Positions 14,401 to 26,400 of a stretch of DNA of 64,000 bases are shown here, piece by piece. The DNA is taken from contig OY720637.1 in the NCBI GenBank assembly GCA_963169105.1, positions 57,310,964 to 57,374,963 of the forward strand, given 5' to 3'. Position 1 is the first letter of the stretch. Each line of letters opens with the position of its first letter. The translations under genes were made by a program, and so were the position numbers. This stretch comes from Ceriagrion tenellum. Lineage: Eukaryota > Arthropoda > Insecta > Odonata > Coenagrionidae. The notes under the pieces were generated by a model. It ran no database searches. It worked only from the letters and a program-made list of their open reading frames with translations, and was not told the DNA's origin.

Positions 14401-17400
14401 AAGAGGAGGTGGTGGTAGCCGAAAAGGTCGTGGAAGTGTCCGAGGCGGTGACGGAGTCAGTCGAAGTAAGCGAGGTGATAGTGCCCGCGGAGGTTGTCAA
14501 GAAGGTAGCGGAGGAGGTTGTAGCGAAAGAAGTCGGTGTAGTACCGGCGGAAGAGCCAGTCTCCCCGGGAGCGGAGGAAACCAAACAGAAAGAACCAACT
14601 CCGGCACTCGCCGTCGATGAGGGAGAACCTCCGGTTGATGAGGAAAGCAAAGCAGAGGTGCCAGCTGAAGAAAAGGAAGCAGTGGTAGAAACAGTTGACA
14701 AAGAAGCATCCCCCGTATTAGAAGAGATGAGGGAGGAGGTGGTGTCGGAGGAGATGAAGGCGCCGTCTCCGGTAGAATCGGTCGCGGAAGAGGTAACCAA
14801 GATGGAGGTGACGGCCGCCGTGACGCGAGTAGAGGAGTTAGAATCCGTCGAAAAAGATGAGGATGTCCCTACGACCTCAGAAAGGACGTCGGTTGATGAG
14901 ACACGCGAAGTTGTTGAGGCAGTGACAGTAGAGGAGGAGACGGTAGAGGAGGAGGTTTCGATAAAGAAAGTCGTGGAGGTGTCGGAGGCCTTAACGGAGA
15001 GAGTCGAAATAATTACTGAAGTAAAAGAATCCAAGGCGCCCACGGAAATTGTCAGAGAGGAGGTTGTGGAAGAGACCGTAACGAAGGGAGTCGTAGACGT
15101 CACAACGAAGGAACCAGTTTCGCCGGCGGTGGAGGAACCGAAAGAGGAAGTACCTATAGCTGCGCCAGCCGTCTCCGAGACGGAAGGCGAGCCGAAATCA
15201 CCGGCGGAGGAATTAGCGGAACGGGAGGAAGCACCTCAGGCGGAAACGCCGGTGGAGCAGGTCGAAGAAGAGCGCAGAAGAGAACTCGTATCCGCCTCGG
15301 CGGTTGAGGAGATGGCAGAGGTCGTAGAGGAGTTGAAAGACGAGGTTGAAGCGGTAAAGGAGGAGGTGAAGGCGCCGTCTCAGGTGTCAGTCGAGAGGTT
15401 AGAGGCGGTTTCGCCTAAAGAAGGTGCGCCCGTAAAGGAGGACGCGATCTCGCCTCAGGAAATAACCGAGGAGAAGCAGGTGACCCCAGCCGCGGCAGAA
15501 GAGCGAGCCCCGGAAAAAGACGATACGATCACAAAGCTCTCGGTTGTCGAGACGCTCGAAAAGGCAGGCGTTGTAGCGGAGAGCGTTGTGTCCGAGGCTT
15601 CCGAGCGAAGGGAGGTGGTAGAGGAGGTGGTGGTATCCGAAAAGGTCGTGGAAGTGTCCGAGGCGTTGATGGAGTCAGTCGAAATAATTGAGTTGAAAGA
15701 GCCCGCGGTGTTTATCAAGGAGGTAGCGGAGGAGGTGGTAGGGAAGGAAGTCGGTAAAGTGTCGGCGGAAGAGCCAATCTCTCCGGTAGCGGAGGAACCC
15801 AAAGAGAAAGAACCCTCGGAATTCCCCGTCGATGAGGAAGAACCTCAGGTGGAGGAGGAAAGCAAAGCAGAGGTGCCAGCCAAAGAAAGAGAGGTAGTGG
15901 CAGAAGAGTTTGCCAAAGACATATCCCCCGTTGTAGATAAGTTGAGGGAGGAGGTAAAGGCGCCGTCTCCGGAAGAATCGGTCGCGGAAGAGGTGGCCAA
16001 GGAGGAGGTGACGGCAGCAGTCGCGCTAGTAGAGGAAGAGGAATCCGTAGAAAAAGATGAGGATGTCGCTACGACCTCAGAAAGGACGCCGGTCGATGAG
16101 ACACGCGAAGTTGTTGAGGTAGAAACGGTAGAGGAGGAGATGGTAGAGGAGGAGGTTTCGATAAAGAAAGTCGTGGAGGATTCGGAGGCCATAACCGAGA
16201 GAATCGAAATAACTACTGAAGTAAAAGAATCCAAGGCGCCCACGAAAATTGTCAGGGAGGAGGTTGTGGAAGAGACCGTAACGAAGGGCGTCGTAGACGT
16301 CACAATGAAGGAACCAGTTTCGCCGGCGCCTGAGGAGGAGCCGACGGTGGAGGAATCGAAAGAGGAAGTACCTATAGCTGCGCCAGCCGTCTCCGAGACG
16401 GAAGGCGAGCCGAAATCACCCTCGGAGGAATTAGCGGAACCGGAGGAAGCACTTCAGGTGGAAACGCCGCTGGAAAAGGTCGAAGAAGAGCCCAGAACAG
16501 AACTCGTATCTGACTCGGTGGTAGAGGAGATGGCGGAGGTCGTAGAGGAGTTGAAGGACGAGGTTGAAGCGGTAAAGGAGGAGGTGAAGGCGCCGTCTCC
16601 GGTGTCAGTCGAGAGGTTAGAGGCGGTTTCGCCTACAGAAGGTGCGGCCGTAAAGGAGGACGCGGTCTCGCCACAGGAAATAACCGAGGAGAAGGAGGTG
16701 ACCCCAGCCGCGGCAGAAGAGCGAGCCCCCGAAAAAGACGATACGATCGAAAAGGTCTCGGTAGTCGAGACGCTCGAAAAGGCAGGCGTTGAATCGGAGA
16801 GCGTGGTGTCCGAGGCTGTGGAGCGAAGGGAGGTGGAAGAGGAGGTGGTGGTAGCCGAAAAGGTCGTGGAAGTGTCCGAGGCGGTGACGGAGTCAGTCGA
16901 AGTAAGCGAGGTGATGGTGCCCGCGGAGGTTGTCAAGAAGGTAGCGGAGGAGGTTGTAGCGAAAGAAGTCGGTGTAGTACCGGCGGAAGAGCCAGTCTCC
17001 CCGGGAGCGGAGGAAACCAAACAGAAAGAACCAACTCCGGCACTCGCCGTCGATGAGGGAGAACCTCCGGTTGATGAGGAAAGCAAAGCAGAGGTGCCAG
17101 CTGAAGAAAAGGAAGCAGTGGTAGAAACAGTTGACAAAGAAGCATCCCCCGTATTAGAAGAGATGAGGGTGGAGGTGGTGTCGGAGGAGATGAAGGCGCC
17201 GTCTCCGGTAGAATCGGTCGCGGAAGAGGTAACCAAAATGGAGGTGACGGCCGCCGTGACGCGAGTAGAGGAGTTAGAATCCGTCGAAAAAGATGAGGAC
17301 GTCCCTACGACCTCAGAAAGGACGTCGGTTGATGAGACACGCGAAGTTGTTGAGGCAGTGACAGTAGAGGAGACGGTAGAGAAGGAGGTTTCGATAAAGA

Positions 17401-20400
17401 AAGTCGTGGAGGTGTCGGAGGCCTTAACGGAGAGAGTCGAAATAATTACTGAAGTAAAAGAATCCAAGGCGCCCACGGAAATTGTCAGAGAGGAGGTTGT
17501 GGAAGAGACCGTAACGAAGGGAGTCGTAGACGTCACAACGAAGAAACCAGTTTCGCCGGCGGTGGAGGAACCGAAAGAGGAAGTACCTATAGCTGCGCCA
17601 GCCGTCTCCGAGACGGAAGGCGAGCCGAAATCACCGGCGGAGGAATTAGCGGAACGGGAGGAAGCACCTCAGGCGGAAACGCCGGTGGAGAAGGTCGAAG
17701 AAGAGCGCAGAAGAGAACTCGTATCCGCCTCGGCGGTTGAGGAGATGGCAGAGGTCGTAGAGGAGTTGAAAGACGAGGTTGAAGCGGTAAAGGAGGAGGT
17801 GAAGGCGCCGTCTCCGGTGTCAGTCGAGAGGTTAGAGGCGGTGTCGCCTAAAGAAGGTGCGCCCGTAAAGGAGGACGCGATCTCGCCTCAGGAAATAACC
17901 GAGGAGAAGCAGGTGACCCCAGCCGCGGCAGAAGAGCGAGCCCCGGAAAAAGACGATACGATCACAAAGCTCTCGGTTGTCGAGACGCTCGAAAAGGCAG
18001 GCGTTGTAGCGGAGAGCGTTGTGTCCGAGGCTTCCGAGCGAAGGGAGGTGGTAGAGGAGGTGGTGGTATCCGAAAAGGTCGTGGAAGTGTCCGAGGCGTT
18101 GATGGAGTCAGTCGAAATAATTGAGTTGAAAGAGCCCGCGGTGTTTATCAAGGAGGTAGCGGAGGAGGTGGTAGGGAAGGAAGTCGGTAAAGTGTCGGCG
18201 GAAGAGCCAATCTCTCCGGTAGCGGAGGAACCCAAAGAGAAAGAACCCTCGGAATTCCCCGTCGATGAGGAAGAACCTCAGGTGGAGGAGGAAAGCAAAG
18301 CAGAGGTGCCAGCCAAAGAAAGAGAGGTAGTGGCAGAAGAGTTTGCCAAAGACATATCCCCCGTTGTAGATAAGTTGAGGGAGGAGGTAAAGGCGCCGTC
18401 TCCGGAAGAATCGGTCGCGGAAGAGGTGGCCAAGGAGGAGGTGACGGCAGCAGTCGCGCTAGTAGAGGAAGAGGAATCCGTAGAAAAAGATGAGGATGTC
18501 GCTACGACCTCAGAAAGGACGCCTGTCGATGAGACACGCGAAGTTGTTGAGGCAGAAACGGTAGAGGAGGAGATGGTAGAGGAGGAGGTTTCGATAAAGA
18601 AAGTCGTGGAGGATTCGGAGGCCATAACCGAGAGAATCGAAATAACTACTGAAGTAAAAGAATCCAAGGCGCCCACGGAAATTGTCAGGGAGGAGGTTGT
18701 GGAAGAGACCATAACGAAGGGCGTCGTAGACGTCACAATGAAGGAACCAGTTTCGCCGGCGCCTGAGGAGGAGCCGACGGTGGAGGAATCGAAAGAGGAA
18801 GTACCTATAGCTGCGCCAGCCGTCTCCGAGACGGAAGGCGAGCCGAAATCACCCTCGGAGGAATTAGCGGAACCGGAGGAAGCACTTCAGGTGGAAACGC
18901 CGCTGGAAAAGGTCGAAGAAGAGCCCAGAACAGAACTCGTATCTGACTCGGTGGTAGAGGAGATGGCGGAGGTCGTAGAGGAGTTGAAGGACGAGGTTGA
19001 AGCGGTAAAGGAGGAGGTGAAGGCGCCGTCTCCGGTGTCAGTCGAGTGGTTAGAGGCGGTTTCGCCTACAGAAGGTGCGGCCGTAAAGGAGGACGCGGTC
19101 TCGCCACAGGAAATAACCGAGGAGAAGGAGGTGACCCCAGCCGCGGCAGAAGAGCGAGCCCCCGAAAAAGACGATACGATCGAAAAGGTCTCGGTAGTCG
19201 AGACGCTCGAAAAGGCAGGCGTTGAATCGGAGAGCGTGGTGTCCGAGGCTGTGGAGCGAAGGGAGGTGGAAGAGGAGGTGGTGGTAGCCGAAAAGGTCGT
19301 GGAAGTGTCCGAGGCGGTGACGGAGTCAGTCGAAGTAAGCGAGGTGATAGTGCCCGCGGAGGTTGTCAAGAAGGTAGCGGAGGAGGTTGTAGCGAAAGAA
19401 GTCGGTGTAGTACCGGCGGAAGAGCCAGTCTCCCCGGGAGCGGAGGAAACCAAACAGAAAGAACCAACTCCGGCACTCGCCGTCGATGAGGGAGAACCTC
19501 CGGTTGATGAGGAAAGCAAAGCAGAGGTGCCAGCTGAAGAAAAGGAAGCAGTGGTAGAAACAGTTGACAAAGAAGCATCCCCCGTATTAGAAGAGATGAG
19601 GGAGGAGGTGGTGTCGGAGGAGATGAAGGCGCCGTCTCCGGTAGAATCGGTCGCGGAAGAGGTAACCAAGATGGAGGTGACGGCCGCCGTGACGCGAGTA
19701 GAGGAGTTAGAATCCGTCGAAAAAGATGAGGATGTCCCTACGACCTCAGAAAGGACGTCGGTTGATGAGACACGCGAAGTTGTTGAGGCAGTGACAGTAG
19801 AGGAGGAGACGGTAGAGGAGGAGGTTTCGATAAAGAAAGTCGTGGAGGTGTCGGAGGCCTTAACGGAGAGAGTCGAAATAATTACTGAAGTAAAAGAATC
19901 CAAGGCGCCCACGGAAATTGTCAGAGAGGAGGTTGTGGAAGAGACCGTAACGAAGGGAGTCGTAGACGTCACAACGAAGGAACCAGTTTCGCCGGCGGTG
20001 GAGGAACCGAAAGAGGAAGTAACTATAGCTGCGCCAGCCGTCTCCGAGACGGAAGGCGAGCCGAAATCACCGGCGGAGGAATTAGCGGAACGGGAGGAAG
20101 CACCTCAGGCGGAAACGCCGGTGGAGAAGGTCGAAGAAGAGCGCAGAAGAGAACTCGTATCCGCCTCGGCGGTTGAGGAGATGGCAGAGGTCGTAGAGGA
20201 GTTGAAAGACGAGGTTGAAGCGGTAAAGGAGGAGGTGAAGGCGCCGTCTCCGGTGTCAGTCGAGAGGTTAGAGGCGGTTTCGCCTAAAGAAGGTGCGCCC
20301 GTAAAGGAGGACGCGATCTCGCCTCAGGAAATAACCAAGGAGAAGCAGGTGACCCCAGCCGCGGCAGAAGAGCGAGCCCCGGAAAAAGACGATACGATCA

Positions 20401-23400
20401 CAAAGCTCTCGGTTGTCGAGACGCTCGAAAAGGCAGGCGTTGTAGCGGAGAGCGTTGTGTCCGAGGCTTCCGAGCGAAGGGAGGTGGTAGAGGAGGTGGT
20501 GGTATCCGAAAAGGTCGTGGAAGTGTCCGAGGCGTTGATGGAGTCAGTCGAAATAATTGAGTTGAAAGAGCCCGCGGTGTTTATCAAGGAGGTAGCGGAG
20601 GAGGTGGTAGGGAAGGAAGTCGGTAAAGTGTCGGCGGAAGAGCCAATCTCTCCGGTAGCGGAGGAACCCAAAGAGAAAGAACCCTCGGAATTCCCCGTCG
20701 ATGAGGAAGAACCTCAGGTGGAGGAGGAAAGCAAAGCAGAGGTGCCAGCCAAAGAAAGAGAGGTAGTGGCAGAAGAGTTTGCCAAAGACATATCCCCCGT
20801 TGTAGATAAGTTGAGGGAGGAGGTAAAGGCGCCGTCTCCGGAAGAATCGGTCGCGGAAGAGGTGGCCAAGGAGGAGGTGACGGCAGCAGTCGCGCTAGTA
20901 GAGGAAGAGGAATCCGTAGAAAAAGATGAGGATGTCGCTACGACCTCAGAAAGGACGCCTGTCGATGAGACACGCGAAGTTGTTGAGGCAGAAACGGTAG
21001 AGGAGGAGATGGTAGAGGAGGAGGTTTCGATAAAGAAAGTCGTGGAGGATTCGGAGGCCATAACCGAGAGAATCGAAATAACTACTGAAGTAAAAGAATC
21101 CAAGGCGCCCACGGAAATTGTCAGGGAGGAGGTTGTGGAAGAGACCATAACGAAGGGCGTCGTAGACGTCACAATGAAGGAACCAGTTTCGCCGGCGCCT
21201 GAGGAGGAGCCGACGGTGGAGGAATCGAAAGAGGAAGTACCTATAGCTGCGCCAGCCGTCTCCGAGACGGAAGGCGAGCCGAAATCACCCTCGGAGGAAT
21301 TAGCGGAACCGGAGGAAGCACTTCAGGTGGAAACGCCGCTGGAAAAGGTCGAAGAAGAGCCCAGAACAGAACTCGTATCTGACTCGGTGGTAGAGGAGAT
21401 GGCGGAGGTCGTAGAGGAGTTGAAGGACGAGGTTGAAGCGGTAAAGGAGGAGGTGAAGGCGCCGTCTCCGGTGTCAGTCGAGTGGTTAGAGGCGGTTTCG
21501 CCTACAGAAGGTGCGGCCGTAAAGGAGGACGCGGTCTCGCCACAGGAAATAACCGAGGAGAAGGAGGTGACCCCAGCCGCGGCAGAAGAGCGAGCCCCCG
21601 AAAAAGACGATACGATCGAAAAGGTCTCGGTAGTCGAGACGCTCGAAAAGGCAGGCGTTGAATCGGAGAGCGTGGTGTCCGAGGCTGTGGAGCGAAGGGA
21701 GGTGGAAGAGGAGGTGGTGGTAGCCGAAAAGGTCGTGGAAGTGTCCGAGGCGGTGACGGAGTCAGTCGAAGTAAGCGAGGTGATAGTGCCCGCGGAGGTT
21801 GTCAAGAAGGTAGCGGAGGAGGTTGTAGCGAAAGAAGTCGGTGTAGTACCGGCGGAAGAGCCAGTCTCCCCGGGAGCGGAGGAAACCAAACAGAAAGAAC
21901 CAACTCCGGCACTCGCCGTCGATGAGGGAGAACCTCCGGTTGATGAGGAAAGCAAAGCAGAGGTGCCAGCTGAAGAAAAGGAAGCAGTGGTAGAAACAGT
22001 TGACAAAGAAGCATCCCCCGTATTAGAAGAGATGAGGGAGGAGGTGGTGTCGGAGGAGATGAAGGCGCCGTCTCCGGTAGAATCGGTCGCGGAAGAGGTA
22101 ACCAAGATGGAGGTGACGGCCGCCGTGACGCGAGTAGAGGAGTTAGAATCCGTCGAAAAAGATGAGGATGTCCCTACGACCTCAGAAAGGACGTCGGTTG
22201 ATGAGACACGCGAAGTTGTTGAGGCAGTGACAGTAGAGGAGGAGACGGTAGAGGAGGAGGTTTCGATAAAGAAAGTCGTGGAGGTGTCGGAGGCCTTAAC
22301 GGAGAGAGTCGAAATAATTACTGAAGTAAAAGAATCCAAGGCGCCCACGGAAATTGTCAGAGAGGAGGTTGTGGAAGAGACCGTAACGAAGGGAGTCGTA
22401 GACGTCACAACGAAGGAACCAGTTTCGCCGGCGGTGGAGGAACCGAAAGAGGAAGTACCTATAGCTGCGCCAGCCGTCTCCGAGACGGAAGGCGAGCCGA
22501 AATCACCGGCGGAGGAATTAGCGGAACGGGAGGAAGCACCTCAGGCGGAAACGCCGGTGGAGCAGGTCGAAGAAGAGCGCAGAAGAGAACTCGTATCCGC
22601 CTCGGCGGTTGAGGAGATGGCAGAGGTCGTAGAGGAGTTGAAAGACGAGGTTGAAGCGGTAAAGGAGGAGGTGAAGGCGCCGTCTCAGGTGTCAGTCGAG
22701 AGGTTAGAGGCGGTTTCGCCTAAAGAAGGTGCGCCCGTAAAGGAGGACGCGATCTCGCCTCAGGAAATAACCGAGGAGAAGCAGGTGACCCCAGCCGCGG
22801 CAGAAGAGCGAGCCCCGGAAAAAGACGATACGATCACAAAGCTCTCGGTTGTCGAGACGCTCGAAAAGGCAGGCGTTGTAGCGGAGAGCGTTGTGTCCGA
22901 GGCTTCCGAGCGAAGGGAGGTGGTAGAGGAGGTGGTGGTATCCGAAAAGGTCGTGGAAGTGTCCGAGGCGTTGATGGAGTCAGTCGAAATAATTGAGTTG
23001 AAAGAGCCCGCGGTGTTTATCAAGGAGGTAGCGGAGGAGGTGGTAGGGAAGGAAGTCGGTAAAGTGTCGGCGGAAGAGCCAATCTCTCCGGTAGCGGAGG
23101 AACCCAAAGAGAAAGAACCCTCGGAATTCCCCGTCGATGAGGAAGAACCTCAGGTGGAGGAGGAAAGCAAAGCAGAGGTGCCAGCCAAAGAAAGAGAGGT
23201 AGTGGCAGAAGAGTTTGCCAAAGACATATCCCCCGTTGTAGATAAGTTGAGGGAGGAGGTAAAGGCGCCGTCTCCGGAAGAATCGGTCGCGGAAGAGGTG
23301 GCCAAGGAGGAGGTGACGGCAGCAGTCGCGCTAGTAGAGGAAGAGGAATCCGTAGAAAAAGATGAGGATGTCGCTACGACCTCAGAAAGGACGCCGGTCG

Positions 23401-26400
23401 ATGAGACACGCGAAGTTGTTGAGGTAGAAACGGTAGAGGAGGAGATGGTAGAGGAGGAGGTTTCGATAAAGAAAGTCGTGGAGGATTCGGAGGCCATAAC
23501 CGAGAGAATCGAAATAACTACTGAAGTAAAAGAATCCAAGGCGCCCACGAAAATTGTCAGGGAGGAGGTTGTGGAAGAGACCGTAACGAAGGGCGTCGTA
23601 GACGTCACAATGAAGGAACCAGTTTCGCCGGCGCCTGAGGAGGAGCCGACGGTGGAGGAATCGAAAGAGGAAGTACCTATAGCTGCGCCAGCCGTCTCCG
23701 AGACGGAAGGCGAGCCGAAATCACCCTCGGAGGAATTAGCGGAACCGGAGGAAGCACTTCAGGTGGAAACGCCGCTGGAAAAGGTCGAAGAAGAGCCCAG
23801 AACAGAACTCGTATCTGACTCGGTGGTAGAGGAGATGGCGGAGGTCGTAGAGGAGTTGAAGGACGAGGTTGAAGCGGTAAAGGAGGAGGTGAAGGCGCCG
23901 TCTCCGGTGTCAGTCGAGAGGTTAGAGGCGGTTTCGCCTACAGAAGGTGCGGCCGTAAAGGAGGACGCGGTCTCGCCACAGGAAATAACCGAGGAGAAGG
24001 AGGTGACCCCAGCCGCGGCAGAAGAGCGAGCCCCCGAAAAAGACGATACGATCGAAAAGGTCTCGGTAGTCGAGACGCTCGAAAAGGCAGGCGTTGAATC
24101 GGAGAGCGTGGTGTCCGAGGCTGTGGAGCGAAGGGAGGTGGAAGAGGAGGTGGTGGTAGCCGAAAAGGTCGTGGAAGTGTCCGAGGCGGTGACGGAGTCA
24201 GTCGAAGTAAGCGAGGTGATGGTGCCCGCGGAGGTTGTCAAGAAGGTAGCGGAGGAGGTTGTAGCGAAAGAAGTCGGTGTAGTACCGGCGGAAGAGCCAG
24301 TCTCCCCGGGAGCGGAGGAAACCAAACAGAAAGAACCAACTCCGGCACTCGCCGTCGATGAGGGAGAACCTCCGGTTGATGAGGAAAGCAAAGCAGAGGT
24401 GCCAGCTGAAGAAAAGGAAGCAGTGGTAGAAACAGTTGACAAAGAAGCATCCCCCGTATTAGAAGAGATGAGGGTGGAGGTGGTGTCGGAGGAGATGAAG
24501 GCGCCGTCTCCGGTAGAATCGGTCGCGGAAGAGGTAACCAAAATGGAGGTGACGGCCGCCGTGACGCGAGTAGAGGAGTTAGAATCCGTCGAAAAAGATG
24601 AGGACGTCCCTACGACCTCAGAAAGGACGTCGGTTGATGAGACACGCGAAGTTGTTGAGGCAGTGACAGTAGAGGAGACGGTAGAGAAGGAGGTTTCGAT
24701 AAAGAAAGTCGTGGAGGTGTCGGAGGCCTTAACGGAGAGAGTCGAAATAATTACTGAAGTAAAAGAATCCAAGGCGCCCACGGAAATTGTCAGAGAGGAG
24801 GTTGTGGAAGAGACCGTAACGAAGGGAGTCGTAGACGTCACAACGAAGAAACCAGTTTCGCCGGCGGTGGAGGAACCGAAAGAGGAAGTACCTATAGCTG
24901 CGCCAGCCGTCTCCGAGACGGAAGGCGAGCCGAAATCACCGGCGGAGGAATTAGCGGAACGGGAGGAAGCACCTCAGGCGGAAACGCCGGTGGAGAAGGT
25001 CGAAGAAGAGCGCAGAAGAGAACTCGTATCCGCCTCGGCGGTTGAGGAGATGGCAGAGGTCGTAGAGGAGTTGAAAGACGAGGTTGAAGCGGTAAAGGAG
25101 GAGGTGAAGGCGCCGTCTCCGGTGTCAGTCGAGAGGTTAGAGGCGGTGTCGCCTAAAGAAGGTGCGCCCGTAAAGGAGGACGCGATCTCGCCTCAGGAAA
25201 TAACCGAGGAGAAGCAGGTGACCCCAGCCGCGGCAGAAGAGCGAGCCCCGGAAAAAGACGATACGATCACAAAGCTCTCGGTTGTCGAGACGCTCGAAAA
25301 GGCAGGCGTTGTAGCGGAGAGCGTTGTGTCCGAGGCTTCCGAGCGAAGGGAGGTGGTAGAGGAGGTGGTGGTATCCGAAAAGGTCGTGGAAGTGTCCGAG
25401 GCGTTGATGGAGTCAGTCGAAATAATTGAGTTGAAAGAGCCCGCGGTGTTTATCAAGGAGGTAGCGGAGGAGGTGGTAGGGAAGGAAGTCGGTAAAGTGT
25501 CGGCGGAAGAGCCAATCTCTCCGGTAGCGGAGGAACCCAAAGAGAAAGAACCCTCGGAATTCCCCGTCGATGAGGAAGAACCTCAGGTGGAGGAGGAAAG
25601 CAAAGCAGAGGTGCCAGCCAAAGAAAGAGAGGTAGTGGCAGAAGAGTTTGCCAAAGACATATCCCCCGTTGTAGATAAGTTGAGGGAGGAGGTAAAGGCG
25701 CCGTCTCCGGAAGAATCGGTCGCGGAAGAGGTGGCCAAGGAGGAGGTGACGGCAGCAGTCGCGCTAGTAGAGGAAGAGGAATCCGTAGAAAAAGATGAGG
25801 ATGTCGCTACGACCTCAGAAAGGACGCCTGTCGATGAGACACGCGAAGTTGTTGAGGCAGAAACGGTAGAGGAGGAGATGGTAGAGGAGGAGGTTTCGAT
25901 AAAGAAAGTCGTGGAGGATTCGGAGGCCATAACCGAGAGAATCGAAATAACTACTGAAGTAAAAGAATCCAAGGCGCCCACGGAAATTGTCAGGGAGGAG
26001 GTTGTGGAAGAGACCATAACGAAGGGCGTCGTAGACGTCACAATGAAGGAACCAGTTTCGCCGGCGCCTGAGGAGGAGCCGACGGTGGAGGAATCGAAAG
26101 AGGAAGTACCTATAGCTGCGCCAGCCGTCTCCGAGACGGAAGGCGAGCCGAAATCACCCTCGGAGGAATTAGCGGAACCGGAGGAAGCACTTCAGGTGGA
26201 AACGCCGCTGGAAAAGGTCGAAGAAGAGCCCAGAACAGAACTCGTATCTGACTCGGTGGTAGAGGAGATGGCGGAGGTCGTAGAGGAGTTGAAGGACGAG
26301 GTTGAAGCGGTAAAGGAGGAGGTGAAGGCGCCGTCTCCGGTGTCAGTCGAGTGGTTAGAGGCGGTTTCGCCTACAGAAGGTGCGGCCGTAAAGGAGGACG

